NCBI GenBank assembly: GCA_945862355.1
Contig: CAMAYR010000026.1
Location: 1 to 34,462, forward strand
DNA: 34,462 bases
From: Devosia equisanguinis
Lineage (GTDB): Bacteria > Pseudomonadota > Alphaproteobacteria > Rhizobiales > Hyphomicrobiaceae
Direction: 5' to 3'
A program made the position numbers and the translations under genes. Under the pieces are notes generated by a model. That model made no database searches. It had not been told where the DNA came from and was given only the letters and a program-made list of their open reading frames with translations. Shown in pieces: positions 16,787 through 25,053 of the stretch (the stretch's first letter is position 1; every line of letters begins with the position of its first letter).

Positions 16787-17761
16787 TCACGCGACGGGTG
16801 CCAGCGCGTAGCCGTTGCCATCCTTCGAGAGTGTGCCCGCGCCCGGCATACCCCAGTGATAGCCGGTGCAGACGAGCTTGTCGGCGATGGCGCGGTCGAA
16901 GATGGCGCGGCGGTTCTGCTCTGCGAGCTGCGGGTTGGCGTCGAACATGATGTGCCAGCCCGGGTTCTTGAGGTTGAACGGAGGGATGTTGGTCAAGTCG
17001 CCGAGCACCAGCAGCTGTCCGCTGCCGCCCGACACGAGGTAGCTCGTGTGTCCTGCCGTGTGACCTGGGGTAGCGACGGCTCTGACGCCGGGGAGTGCAT
17101 CCTGGTCGGCGGCTACCTGCTTGATGTTCTTCCAGCCGCCCAAGGTCGCCTGCACCCGCTTTGCAAGACCCTGCGCGGCTTGCGGCAGGCGATCAACGTT
17201 CGGGTCGGTCCAGAATTTGAACTCGGCTTCGGGCACGATGATCTCGGTGTTGGCGTAGACCTGCGCGTTCTCTTTGGTAAAGAGACCGAAGATGTGGTCG
17301 GGATGGAAGTGGGTGACCACGATGGCCGACAGCTTGGAGGGGTCGATACCCGCCTCCTTCATATTGGCCGCCAGGCTGCCGGTGCCGGGAACTTGGCCGC
17401 CGCCGCCGGAATCGAACATCACCGTGCGACCGCCAACCTGCGCGATCGTGATCGTATAGGCGTTGGGAATTCGGTCGTCAGGCCACTTCGCAGCACGCAG
17501 GGCAGACTTTGCGTCGTCCACTGTGGCGTTGCGGATGAACGACGGGTTGTGATCGCGATAGATCGCGCCGTCGAACACGGTCGTCACTTCCACGGTGCCG
17601 ACCTTGAACTTGTGGAACTTGATCGCCTTCGGATTCATGGGGTGCGGGCCAGCGCCCTGCGCCAGTGCGGATGGAAAGATCTCAACGGGCTTGTCGAGAC
17701 CGAAGGCCGCGCCGGCGGCAGCGGCAGACAATACGAACGTGCGTCGGTCGAGCTTGGACAT
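16787..17761 (-). CDS. Tat-exported MBL-fold hydrolase (methyl parathion hydrolase-like)
   Basis: The protein has 324 residues. It starts MSKLDRRTFVLSAAAAGAAFG, a twin-arginine signal (KLDRRTFVLS), so it should be folded in the cytoplasm and exported to the periplasm. The metal site is THFHPDH (His151, His153, Asp155, His156), followed by TPGHTAGHTSYLV and VLGDLTNIPPF. This order and the end GTLSKDGNGYALAPV resemble the methyl parathion hydrolase/lactonase branch of the metallo-beta-lactamase superfamily. Substrate is unknown; lactones or esters are possible. It lies between two glycosyltransferase genes on the same strand, 20 nt before the type 1 gene and 189 nt after the type 2 gene. No strong ribosome site precedes ATG 17761. 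Confidence 0.9.
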   Translation of the reverse strand: MSKLDRRTFVLSAAAAGAAFGLDKPVEIFPSALAQGAGPHPMNPKAIKFHKFKVGTVEVTTVFDGAIYRDHNPSFIRNATVDDAKSALRAAKWPDDRIPNAYTITIAQVGGRTVMFDSGGGGQVPGTGSLAANMKEAGIDPSKLSAIVVTHFHPDHIFGLFTKENAQVYANTEIIVPEAEFKFWTDPNVDRLPQAAQGLAKRVQATLGGWKNIKQVAADQDALPGVRAVATPGHTAGHTSYLVSGGSGQLLVLGDLTNIPPFNLKNPGWHIMFDANPQLAEQNRRAIFDRAIADKLVCTGYHWGMPGAGTLSKDGNGYALAPVA

Positions 17762-17950
17762 GAGCACACCATTTTCCGGAAAGTTGACGGGACAAGTTCG
17801 AAACAGCCGCGAGGGCCATGTTTCGTCATGCGGCGGCGTACACTTATTCATGCCGCGCGGAGGTTCAACGGCGGGCAACGCGGAACCGTCTGCGCGGGCG
17901 ATCACAAATCGTTGATCCCTTGTGCCGTGCGACGGGTGCGCTGGCGCAAT

Positions 17951-18652
17951 TCAGCGGCTGCCCGCGCCGTAGAGGCGCTGGATCAGAGGCATCGGCGCAC
18001 GCAACATATAGAGGCCAAGACAGACGATATTGCGCGTTGAGCGGCGAAGGTATCCGTCGCGCTTGTATCGGACCGCGCTCGTCAATGCCTGGGTGCGCAG
18101 GATCAAGATGCGCTTGCGGCCGAGGCGGCGGACAATGTCGACGTCCTCCATCAGCGCCAGCGGCTTGAACCCGCCGATCTCCTCGTAAAGCGCGCGCGGG
18201 ATCAGCAGGCCTTGATCTCCATAGGGCAACCGCAGCAACGCGCAGCGCAGCGCAACTCCAGTCTCGATCACGCGCGGCAGAATTCCCATATCGTCCAGCG
18301 CGAAGCGGAACGCGGCTGCAGCAGCCGGACGGTGGCCCATGTCGACCCGCTCAACGAAGGCCGCGGTCTCGCGCTCCCAGCCGGCGTCCAGCACCGTGTC
18401 CGCGTGCAGGAAAAGCAGCCACGAGAACTTTGCAGCGTTCGCTCCTGCGCGCATCTGCTGTCCGCGTCCGCGCTCAGCGTGCACGATGTCCGCGCCGGAG
18501 TCCTCGGCGATCCTCAAGGTCCGGTCGGCCGAGCCGCCATCGACCACGACGACCTGTCGCACGACGCCGTCGACAGCGCCCGGCACCAGCGAGGTCAGCG
18601 TGGCGGCCAGCGAGGTCTCCGCGTTCAGCGTTGGGATGACGACTGTGATCAT
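17951..18652 (-). CDS. Glycosyltransferase family 2, rSAM/selenodomain-associated transferase 2 type
   Basis: The protein has 233 residues and a GT-A fold. MITVVIPTLNAETSLAATL opens it, then QVVVVDGGSADRT, HAERGRGQQMRAGA, LLFLHADTVL (DXD-like position), LPYGDQGLLIPRALYEEIGGF and LMEDVDIVRRL. GDQG and GFxPLxLMEDVD are typical of TIGR04283. It probably moves a sugar from an activated donor at the inner face of the membrane, possibly in making a small glycosylated molecule. ATG 18652 matches the family start; ATG 18736 would add 28 residues. It is the first gene of a minus-strand group with the hydrolase and the type 1 transferase. It faces away from the radical SAM gene across a short, AT-richer spacer. 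Confidence 0.88.
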   Translation of the reverse strand: MITVVIPTLNAETSLAATLTSLVPGAVDGVVRQVVVVDGGSADRTLRIAEDSGADIVHAERGRGQQMRAGANAAKFSWLLFLHADTVLDAGWERETAAFVERVDMGHRPAAAAAFRFALDDMGILPRVIETGVALRCALLRLPYGDQGLLIPRALYEEIGGFKPLALMEDVDIVRRLGRKRILILRTQALTSAVRYKRDGYLRRSTRNIVCLGLYMLRAPMPLIQRLYGAGSR

Positions 18653-18803
18653 GGCGCTATGAATTAGTTCGGGTGGCAGACGAACGCCAGCGCCAACCCG
18701 CGTCTCGGGCGGCAATCGCGCGAAGTTGAACGTCATGTTTTGTTCTTGTATTGTTCAAGATTGTTGGTATGTTGATCGCGTGGGTCGAGGAATACGCGGC
18801 GGT

Positions 18804-18807
18804 GGAG
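18804..18807 (+). promoter_or_regulatory. Shine-Dalgarno GGAG favouring radical SAM start at 18814
   Basis: GGAG lies 6 nt before ATG 18814. The upstream in-frame ATG 18769 has no comparable site, so the shorter start is preferred. Confidence 0.45.
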
Positions 18808-18813
18808 CCCCGG

Positions 18814-19932
18814 ATGCGGGATGGGCTGGAGATCGAGAGCGCGGGACGTCGCGTGGAGGTGTCCGTCGATGCTGAGTTCAGGCGGGGGCGGGGTGCGCGC
18901 TCGAACGTCTCTGGACGGTTCGAGGCCGAGCGGCGGGAGGGGTTCGACGACGGTTGGGAGCGAGCCGACGACCTGCAGCCGTTCGCGACGCAGGTTCGAC
19001 AGGAGACTGCGCGCAGCATCATCGCGACGAACGACAGTCCAGACATAAGTTTCGACCAATCGATCAATCCTTACCGGGGGTGCGAGCACGGCTGCAGCTA
19101 CTGCTATGCGCGGCCGACGCACGCCTTCCTGGGGCATTCTCCCGGGCTCGATTTCGAGACGCAGCTTTATGCCAAGTCGAATGCTGCCGAGTTGCTTACC
19201 AAGGAGTTGTCGAGCAGGCGCTACGTGCCCAAGACTATCGCGCTGGGGACTGTGACTGACCCCTATCAGCCGATCGAGCGGACGCAGTTGATCACCCGGC
19301 GGTTGCTCGAGGTGCTCGAGGCGGCGCGGCATCCGGTCGGTATCGTCACTAAGTCTGCGCTGGTCTTGCGAGACATCGACATTCTGGCGCGGATGGCCAA
19401 GCACGATCTGGTGAAAGTGGCGCTGTCGGTGACGACGCTCGACAGGCGACTGGCGCGGAGCATGGAGCCTCGGGCATCGACGCCGGCGCGGCGGCTCGAG
19501 GCCATACGTCGGCTGTCGGAGGCTGGCGTGCCGGCCCAGGTCATGGTCGCGCCGATCGTGCCGGGTCTGAACGATCACGAGATCGAGGCCATTCTTTCGG
19601 CGGCGCGTGGGTCGGGTGCGCGCGAGGCGGGCTATGTGATGCTGCGTTTGCCGCTCGAGTTGAAAGACATCTTCAGGGAATGGCTCGCGACCGATCATCC
19701 CGATCGGGCGCAGCGCGTGCTGCATTTGTTGCAGTCGATGCACGGCGGCCGCGACTACACCTCAGAGTTCGGTTTGCGGCAGAAGGGGGCAGGACCATAT
19801 GCGCAGCAGATCGCGATGCGGTTCCGGCTGGCCTTGCAACGGCTGGGGCTCAATCAGCGCCGGTTGGCGCTGCGCACAGACCTGTTCCGACCGCCCGCTG
19901 GTCGAGGAAGGCAGCTCAGCCTGTTCGAGTAG
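18814..19932 (+). CDS. PA0069-family radical SAM protein (SplB-like)
   Basis: The protein has 372 residues. RGRGARSNVSGRFEAE near residue 25 and the three-cysteine cluster in NPYRGCEHGCSYCYARP (Cys90, Cys94, Cys97, spacing C-x3-C-x2-C) bind the [4Fe-4S] cluster. FLGHSPGLDFETQLYAK, IALGTVTDPYQPIE and the C-terminal GLRQKGAGPYAQQIAMRF are family marks. It resembles spore photoproduct lyase-like enzymes in the core, but the function of the family is not known to me. The downstream gene rnhB, 95 bp on, is a common neighbour in alphaproteobacteria. The start is uncertain (18751 TTG, 18769 ATG or 18814 ATG); the last has the best ribosome site. Confidence 0.9.
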   Translation: MRDGLEIESAGRRVEVSVDAEFRRGRGARSNVSGRFEAERREGFDDGWERADDLQPFATQVRQETARSIIATNDSPDISFDQSINPYRGCEHGCSYCYARPTHAFLGHSPGLDFETQLYAKSNAAELLTKELSSRRYVPKTIALGTVTDPYQPIERTQLITRRLLEVLEAARHPVGIVTKSALVLRDIDILARMAKHDLVKVALSVTTLDRRLARSMEPRASTPARRLEAIRRLSEAGVPAQVMVAPIVPGLNDHEIEAILSAARGSGAREAGYVMLRLPLELKDIFREWLATDHPDRAQRVLHLLQSMHGGRDYTSEFGLRQKGAGPYAQQIAMRFRLALQRLGLNQRRLALRTDLFRPPAGRGRQLSLFE

Positions 19933-20027
19933 CGGCGCACTCGGGCAAGCAGGCCGGCAGCGCTATTCTGGGGACAAGGTTGTGCGTGCTTTTGACAGGG
20001 CGATGGATGTCGAATTAGCGCTCAGTA

Positions 20028-20759
20028 ATGTCGGCTGGACGAGAGAGTTCGAGTGAAGGGAGGCGACGGCGCGGGCCGTCGTTCGTCGTGGAGGCGCGCA
20101 CTCTAGCGGTGGGGGATGGGCCGGTCGCGGGCATCGACGAGGCGGGGCGCGGTCCGTTGGCTGGACCGGTCGTCGCGGCAGTTGTCGTTCTCGATCCCCG
20201 CTCACTGCCGGACGGCATAGACGACTCCAAGAAGCTCGACGAGAAGGCGCGGGAACGCTTGCTCGCTACGATCATTGAAAGCGGAGCCAAGATCGGCATC
20301 GGCATTGCAGATGTCGCGCGGATCGACGCCATGAACATTCTGCGCGCGACGATGTGGGCGATGTCGGAGGCGGTGGCTCGGCTCGAGGTTGCGCCCCGGC
20401 TGGTGCTGGTGGACGGCAACAGGCTGCCGGCATTGCCATGCCGCGGCCAAGCTATCGTTGGCGGTGACGCGACGTGTCTGTCCATTGCGGCGGCGTCGAT
20501 CGTGGCCAAGGTGACGCGCGACCGGATCATGCTGGATCTGGCGCGCGCGGTGCCGGGCTACGGCTTCGAGCGGCACAAAGGCTACGGTACGCCCGAGCAT
20601 CTGTCCGCGCTAGCGAAACTCGGACCCACGCCGCACCATCGCATGAGCTTCAAGCCGGTGCGCGTTGCGTTCGAGGCAGGTCAGCAGGCTGCCGGGCCGG
20701 TTCGGACCGAGCCCGTTCTTACTGACCCATTGGGCTCAGACGCCGTGCGGCGACGGTAG
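20028..20759 (+). CDS. rnhB: Ribonuclease HII
   Basis: The 243-residue enzyme removes RNA, including single ribonucleotides, from RNA-DNA hybrids during replication and repair. The active-site motif VAGIDEAGRGPLAGPV carries the catalytic Asp37-Glu38 pair. LVDGNRLP gives the third Asp, and IAAASIVAKVTRDRIM and GYGFERHKGYGTPEHLSAL are conserved. The N-terminal 30 residues, rich in Ser/Arg/Glu, and a C-terminal tail of about 25 residues lie outside the core. The tail overlaps the opposite-strand small gene by 79 nt. In many alphaproteobacteria the methyltransferase gene ccrM sits next to rnhB; it is not in this window. Confidence 0.96.
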   Translation: MSAGRESSSEGRRRRGPSFVVEARTLAVGDGPVAGIDEAGRGPLAGPVVAAVVVLDPRSLPDGIDDSKKLDEKARERLLATIIESGAKIGIGIADVARIDAMNILRATMWAMSEAVARLEVAPRLVLVDGNRLPALPCRGQAIVGGDATCLSIAAASIVAKVTRDRIMLDLARAVPGYGFERHKGYGTPEHLSALAKLGPTPHHRMSFKPVRVAFEAGQQAAGPVRTEPVLTDPLGSDAVRRR

Positions 20760-20956
20760 GCACGCTGCAGTCGCACCTCGGCGTCCGACATATCTTTCGC
20801 GATGCCTGCGATGGTGAGCGCCGCATCGTAGCAGCGCCAGTGATAGGCGGGCTCGCGTCCATCCGTGGTGGTAATGGATCCGATCGAAACGAAGGGATCG
20901 GCTTTCGTGAAGTAGTTGACGATACCCGTATGGGGGCAGCGCTGCTTCGACAACAT
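20681..20956 (-). CDS. Small uncharacterised protein
   Basis: The 91-residue ORF begins MLSKQRCPHTGIVNYFTKADPF, quoted here as MLSKQRCPHTG and IVNYFTKADPF. It has no signal peptide or membrane segment. The start at 20956 is set by a perfect GGAGG 8 nt upstream (20965-20969 on the other strand), whereas upstream in-frame starts lack one. The core (about residues 1-70) contains YHWRCYDAALTIAGIAKDMSDAEVRL, notable parts being YHWRCYD and AKDMSDAE. It looks like a compact domain I have seen in small Hyphomicrobiales proteins, but I cannot name it. The last 20 residues, repetitive (SVRTGSVRTG), overlap the rnhB 3' end and may be an extended tail. It is probably real because of the ribosome site and composition. 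Confidence 0.6.
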   Translation of the reverse strand: MLSKQRCPHTGIVNYFTKADPFVSIGSITTTDGREPAYHWRCYDAALTIAGIAKDMSDAEVRLQRAYRRRTASEPNGSVRTGSVRTGPAAC

Positions 20957-20964
20957 GGGCATGA

Positions 20965-20969
20965 CCTCC
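20965..20969 (-). promoter_or_regulatory. Shine-Dalgarno GGAGG of the 91-residue gene
   Basis: A full GGAGG with 8-nt spacing to ATG 20956. The alternative ATG 20962 would lie only 2 nt from it, so 20956 is the better start. Confidence 0.5.
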
Positions 20970-21229
20970 CGGAACTGATTGTCCAGCTCGACTTCGCGTA
21001 TGTTGGCTATGGTTTGTGTCACCACTGCGATCAGCGTCGAAGCTATCAGAACTTATAGCGCGATTGGGCACCATGTTGACGCAATAATTCGTGAGCGATT
21101 GTGAAAAGCGACCAATTGCATGTGAACGCAGCCGCATGAAAAGGCGCGCGAGCCAGGCACGGGCGCGTATCGGGAAGTGCGGGGCCTTTGTATGTCGCGC
21201 GGTGCCGTTGGGTGCTAGTGTGGCGCCGT

Positions 21230-21274
21230 GCCTTAGTTGACCGACGGTGCGGCGAAGGTTGTGTCAACTAAGGC
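21230..21274. repeat. 12-bp perfect inverted repeat, stem-loop 1
   Basis: GCCTTAGTTGAC (21230-21241) pairs with GTCAACTAAGGC (21263-21274) around a 21-nt loop. The right arm can alternatively pair in a smaller hairpin, AGGCG (21271-21275) with CGCCT (21283-21287), so the two folds exclude each other. Confidence 0.8.
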
Positions 21275-21289
21275 GCGATGAACGCCTCA

Positions 21290-21304
21290 CTAAGCCATTG
21301 TTAA
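21290..21304. promoter_or_regulatory. CtrA-like box CTAA-N7-TTAA
   Basis: It differs at one base from the TTAA-N7-TTAA site bound by the alphaproteobacterial cell-cycle regulator CtrA. It lies about 115 bp upstream of the acetyl-CoA hydrolase-type gene. Such a short site can occur by chance. Confidence 0.25.
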
Positions 21305-21307
21305 TTT

Positions 21308-21381
21308 TAGTGGCCCTCATGTCGCGCCCAAATCGGACGGTGGTTGCCGCTATGTTACGATTTAGGCGCGACGGGCCACTA
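21308..21381. repeat. Long interrupted inverted repeat, stem-loop 2
   Basis: TAGTGGCCC (21308-21316) pairs with GGGCCACTA (21373-21381), GTCGCGCC (21321-21328) with GGCGCGAC (21365-21372), and AAATC (21330-21334) with GATTT (21359-21363). This gives 22 bp in three blocks, with a 4-nt bulge, one mismatch and a 24-nt loop. It ends about 37 bp before ATG 21419. Confidence 0.8.
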
Positions 21382-21418
21382 GACTGTGAGCGGATCGCAA
21401 CCGGACTTAACGAGCGCC

Positions 21419-23290
21419 ATGACGACACCGTCCGCTTTCTCAGATCCAGCTCGGGCGGCGCAGGCCATCGTCGACAAAGTGGGGCGGCGCATCGTGCTTG
21501 CCGTGCCGGTCGGAATCGGCAAGCCGAACCTGCTGCTGAACGCGCTCTACGCGCTCGCCGCAGCGGACCCGAGCATCAAGCTGCGTATACTGACGGGGCT
21601 CAGTCTCGTCCGGCCGCGCTACAAGTCGGACCTCGAGCGCCGTTTCGTTGCGCCGCTGATCGACCGGCTGTTCGGCTCGTGGCCCGATCTCGACTACATC
21701 GAGGCGCTGCGGGCCGGCCGGCTTCCCCCGAACGTCGAGGTGCACGAGTTCTTCCTGCAGGCCGGGCAATGGCTCGACAATCCCGGCATGCAGCAATGCT
21801 ACGCCAGCCTCAACTACAGCCACGTGTCTGCGCATCTCGTGCGCGAAGGCGTCAACGTGCTGGCGCAGCTCGTGGCGCCTCATACTTCGGGTGATGGTGG
21901 CCGCGTGAGCCTTTCGTCGAATCCGGATGTGGCGCTCGATCTCAAGCCCTATGTGGAGGCGCGGCGCAGATCGGGGCAGCCGATCGTGCTGGCCGGCGAG
22001 ATCAATGCCAACCTGCCCTACATGCCCGGCGCTGCCGAGGTGATGCTTGGCGAATTCGACATCGTGCTCGATCCACCACAGCCGTACTTCGCACTTTTCG
22101 CGCCGCCGAAGGAGCCGGTCTCACTCGCCGACTACGCGATGGCGCTGCACGCCTCCACGATGATCAAGGACGGGGGGACGCTGCAGATCGGGATCGGATC
22201 GTTCGCGGATGCGCTGTGCCACGCGCTGGTGTTGCGTCAAACGCGAAATTCCGAATTCCGGGGGCTGATCGCCAAGCTCGGTGCGCCTTTGCAGCAAGGG
22301 GCCGAACTCGCCCCATTCGACGCAGGCCTCTATGGCTGCAGCGAGATGCTGGTAGATGGCTTTCTCACGTTGCGGCGGGCGGGGGTGCTCAAGCGCCGCG
22401 TCGACGCCGACGGAAGGAAGACACTGATACACGCGGGCTTCTTTCTGGGCTCCAAGGCCTTCTACGACGAGTTGAAGGCGTTGCCTCCGGAGGCGCTGGA
22501 AGAGATCGCGATGAGCCCGATCTCGTTCACCAACACGCTCGATGGTGATTTCGCCGGCAAAGTCGCGCAGCGCCGCCATGCGCGGTTCGTAAACACGGCG
22601 CTGGTCCTGACGCTGCTTGGGGCGGCATCCTCGGACGGTCTGGATGACGGGCGGGTAGTCAGCGGGATTGGTGGGCAGGCGGACTTCGTGCTGCAGGCGT
22701 TCTCGCTGCCGGAGGCGCGCTCGATCATCGCGGCCAGAGCCACGCGCATGGCGGGCGCCGGCAAGGTCACCTCTAACCTCATGTGGCGCTATGCGAACGC
22801 GAGCATTCCGCGGCAGCTGCGCGACGTCTACGTGACCGAGTACGGCATCGCCGACGTGCGCGGCCGCTCGGATCGTGAGGTGGTGGAGGCCATGTTGGCG
22901 ATTGCCGACAGCCGGTTCCAGCCGCAATTGCAGCGGGATGCGGCGGCCGTCGGCAAGCTGCCGAAGGAATTCGAGCTGCCGGCACATGCGACGAACAAGT
23001 CCCCGGCGGCGATCCAGGAGGCTTTGGGGGCGGCGCGGGCAAGCGGATTGCTGCCGGTGTTTCCATGCGGCACCGAGATGACCGATACGGAGCAGGCGCT
23101 ACTGCCGGCACTCGGAGCGCTGCGTAGCGCGTCGGCACTGAAACTCGCGCAGCTACTGTGGGCGGGCTGGCGCGCGAGCGGTTCCGATCAGCGGGCCGCT
23201 GCGGCGCTGGGGAGGCTTGCGCTCGCTGCTCCCGCCAATTGGCGGGAGCGCGCGATGGCAACGCTCGTCACCGGCGCGATGAGGCGTTGA
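21419..23290 (+). CDS. Acetyl-CoA hydrolase/transferase family protein (CoA-transferase fold)
   Basis: The protein has 623 residues, longer than the usual 500 or so. The N-terminal half carries VDKVGRRIVLAVPVGIGKPNLLLNALYALA and YIEALRAGRLPPNVEVHEFF, and the C-terminal domain has IGGQADFVLQAFSLPEARSIIA and RDVYVTEYGIADVRGRSD. The Glu in VTEYGIADVRG is the likely CoA-thioester acceptor of family I CoA-transferases; quoted blocks are partial. It may transfer CoA between acetyl-CoA and another acid, or hydrolyse it, in central acyl-CoA metabolism. The last 100 residues add an extra helical part of unclear role. ATG 21419 is favoured; the GTG at 21386 lies inside the spacer structure. The gene stands alone after a structured leader, so it may be regulated post-transcriptionally. 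Confidence 0.87.
   Translation: MTTPSAFSDPARAAQAIVDKVGRRIVLAVPVGIGKPNLLLNALYALAAADPSIKLRILTGLSLVRPRYKSDLERRFVAPLIDRLFGSWPDLDYIEALRAGRLPPNVEVHEFFLQAGQWLDNPGMQQCYASLNYSHVSAHLVREGVNVLAQLVAPHTSGDGGRVSLSSNPDVALDLKPYVEARRRSGQPIVLAGEINANLPYMPGAAEVMLGEFDIVLDPPQPYFALFAPPKEPVSLADYAMALHASTMIKDGGTLQIGIGSFADALCHALVLRQTRNSEFRGLIAKLGAPLQQGAELAPFDAGLYGCSEMLVDGFLTLRRAGVLKRRVDADGRKTLIHAGFFLGSKAFYDELKALPPEALEEIAMSPISFTNTLDGDFAGKVAQRRHARFVNTALVLTLLGAASSDGLDDGRVVSGIGGQADFVLQAFSLPEARSIIAARATRMAGAGKVTSNLMWRYANASIPRQLRDVYVTEYGIADVRGRSDREVVEAMLAIADSRFQPQLQRDAAAVGKLPKEFELPAHATNKSPAAIQEALGAARASGLLPVFPCGTEMTDTEQALLPALGALRSASALKLAQLLWAGWRASGSDQRAAAALGRLALAAPANWRERAMATLVTGAMRR
23228..23249. repeat. 22-bp perfect palindrome inside the CoA-transferase gene
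   Basis: Arms GCTCCCGCC and GGCGGGAGC flank AATT, itself palindromic, so all 22 bp are self-complementary. It lies about 40 bp before the stop codon. Confidence 0.9.
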
Positions 23291-23331
23291 TCGTGAAGGT
23301 GGGCCGCAGCGCTCGTTGGCAGCGTTGCAGC

Positions 23332-24816
23332 TCAGCGTTTCAGGCCGAGCGATTTCAGGATGATATTCTTGATCATGGTCGCTGCCGTGCGGCTCGCGGT
23401 GCGCTGCATGTCCTTGGCGATCATCTCGCCGATGCCCTGGTTATAGCGGCCGGTACGTGCGTTCTTGCCGCCGGCGAAGATCGTGCCCCAGAAGCCGCCG
23501 CCACCGCCAGCGTCGGCCTCTTGGGTCTCGGTCGCCTGCTTTTTCTCCAGCATCTCGCGGGCGCTCTCGCGCTCCTCCCGGTCCTCGTACTTGCCGAACA
23601 CGGGGCTGTACTCGATGCAGCCACGCCGCTCTTCGTCGGAGAGCGGGCCGATGCGGCCTTGCGGCGGGCAGATCAGCACGCGCTGCACGATGGCCGGCTC
23701 GCCCTTGTTTTCCAGGAACGAGACCAGCGCCTCGCCGACCTTCAGCTCCTTGATGACCTCGGCGGTGTCCAGATCGGGGTTCTGGCGGAACGTCCTGGCG
23801 GCGGTATCGACGGCCTTTTGCTCTTGGGGCGTGAACGCGCGTAGCGCGTGCTGGACGCGGTTGCCGAGCTGGGCGGAGACCGTGCTCGGGACGTCCATCG
23901 GATTCTGCGTCACGAAGTAGATGCCGACGCCCTTGGAGCGAACGAGACGGGCGATCTGCTCGATGCGCTCCAGCAGCGCCTTGGGCGCGTCGGTGAACAG
24001 CAGATGCGCCTCGTCGAAAAAGAACACGAGCTTGGGCTTGGGCTGGTCGCCGACCTCGGGCAGCGTCTGCCAGAGCCTCGACAGCAGCCACAGCAGGAAT
24101 ACCGCGTAGAGCCGCGGCTTCTCCATGAGTTTTTCGGCGGACAGGATGTTGACGATGCCGCGGCCATCCGGCGCGGTACGCACGAGATCCTTGATATCGA
24201 GGATGGGCAGTCCGAAGAAGTGACCGGCGCCCTGCTCCTCCAATACGAGGATGCGGCGCTGGATAGCACCGACTGAAGCCGTCGCCACGTTGCCGTACTT
24301 GGTCGTCAGCTCCTTACCGCGCTCGGCGATGTTGTTGACGACGGCGCGCAGGTCGTTGAGGTCGTCCAGCGGCATTTTCTCGTCGGCGGCGACGCGGAAG
24401 GCGATGCTGAGCACGCCCTCCTGGACCTCGTTGAGCTCCAGCATCCGGCCGAGCAGGAGCGAGCCCATGTCGTTGACGGTGGCCCGGACGGGGTGGCCCT
24501 TCTCGCCGAACACGTCCCAGAAAACCGTCGGGTAGGCCTTGTTGGCCCAGTCGGTCAGACCGAGTTCCTCGACGCGCTTCTGGACGAACGCCTTGGGTTC
24601 GCCGACTGCGGCGATGCCGCTGAGGTCGCCCTTGATGTCGGAAGCGAAGACGGCGACGCCGGCGTCTGAGAAACCTTCGGCCAGTGTCTGCAGCGTGACC
24701 GTCTTGCCTGTGCCCGTAGCGCCGGTGACCAGCCCGTGACGATTGGCGAGGCGTAGCTCCAGGAAGGCATCGACCTCGGCGGTCCTACCGACCAGGATCT
24801 TGTCATCTTGCAGCAT
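23332..24816 (-). CDS. HerA-like ATPase (DUF853 family)
   Basis: This 494-residue RecA-fold P-loop ATPase is of the HerA/FtsK branch. Walker A is TGATGTGKT (residues 31-39), followed by TLQTLAEGFSDAGVAVFASDIKGDLSG, notable parts SDIKGDLSG. Walker B is LVFFFDEAHLLF (263-274), and an arginine-finger-like region sits in IARLVRSKGVGIYFVTQNPMDVP, notable part YFVTQNP. HerA proteins pump DNA and often work with NurA nuclease; the DUF853 group in Proteobacteria lacks that partner and its role is undefined. A Gly-rich patch (about 435-445) and a basic C-terminal tail follow the core. ATG 24816 has AGGAG upstream. It converges on the CoA-transferase gene across 41 bp. Confidence 0.92.
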   Translation of the reverse strand: MLQDDKILVGRTAEVDAFLELRLANRHGLVTGATGTGKTVTLQTLAEGFSDAGVAVFASDIKGDLSGIAAVGEPKAFVQKRVEELGLTDWANKAYPTVFWDVFGEKGHPVRATVNDMGSLLLGRMLELNEVQEGVLSIAFRVAADEKMPLDDLNDLRAVVNNIAERGKELTTKYGNVATASVGAIQRRILVLEEQGAGHFFGLPILDIKDLVRTAPDGRGIVNILSAEKLMEKPRLYAVFLLWLLSRLWQTLPEVGDQPKPKLVFFFDEAHLLFTDAPKALLERIEQIARLVRSKGVGIYFVTQNPMDVPSTVSAQLGNRVQHALRAFTPQEQKAVDTAARTFRQNPDLDTAEVIKELKVGEALVSFLENKGEPAIVQRVLICPPQGRIGPLSDEERRGCIEYSPVFGKYEDREERESAREMLEKKQATETQEADAGGGGGFWGTIFAGGKNARTGRYNQGIGEMIAKDMQRTASRTAATMIKNIILKSLGLKR

Positions 24817-25053
24817 GGAGGGCTCCTGTCGTGTCGCCGGAGGCATCAGCCGGGCGCTGGCGCGCAGATGCCGGCTCGTTGGCTCGATCGGTCCGGCGGC
24901 ATGGCCGGTTACGCGGCACGCGAATCTTTCACCGTTCCAATTCGCATGGCTGCGTGACCATTTCAATTCTCAGTTGCAGAGAGAACTGTTGTTTTGTGGG
25001 GATCGCAGACACGAGAGCGCGGGCGAGACACCTCCGAGGCGGTGGAGCACATT

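Larger units (their letters stand above)
20957..21418. other. Long AT-richer structured intergenic region
   Basis: This 462-bp region lies between the small minus-strand gene and the acetyl-CoA hydrolase-type gene. It contains the 20965-20969 ribosome site, two large inverted repeats (21230-21274 and 21308-21381) and a CTAA-N7-TTAA element (21290-21304). No ORF in it is supported. Confidence 0.6.

Noticed and set aside
16772-18040. 422-codon plus-strand frame opposite the MBL-fold hydrolase
   Set aside because: No recognisable motif; it spans several minus-strand genes.
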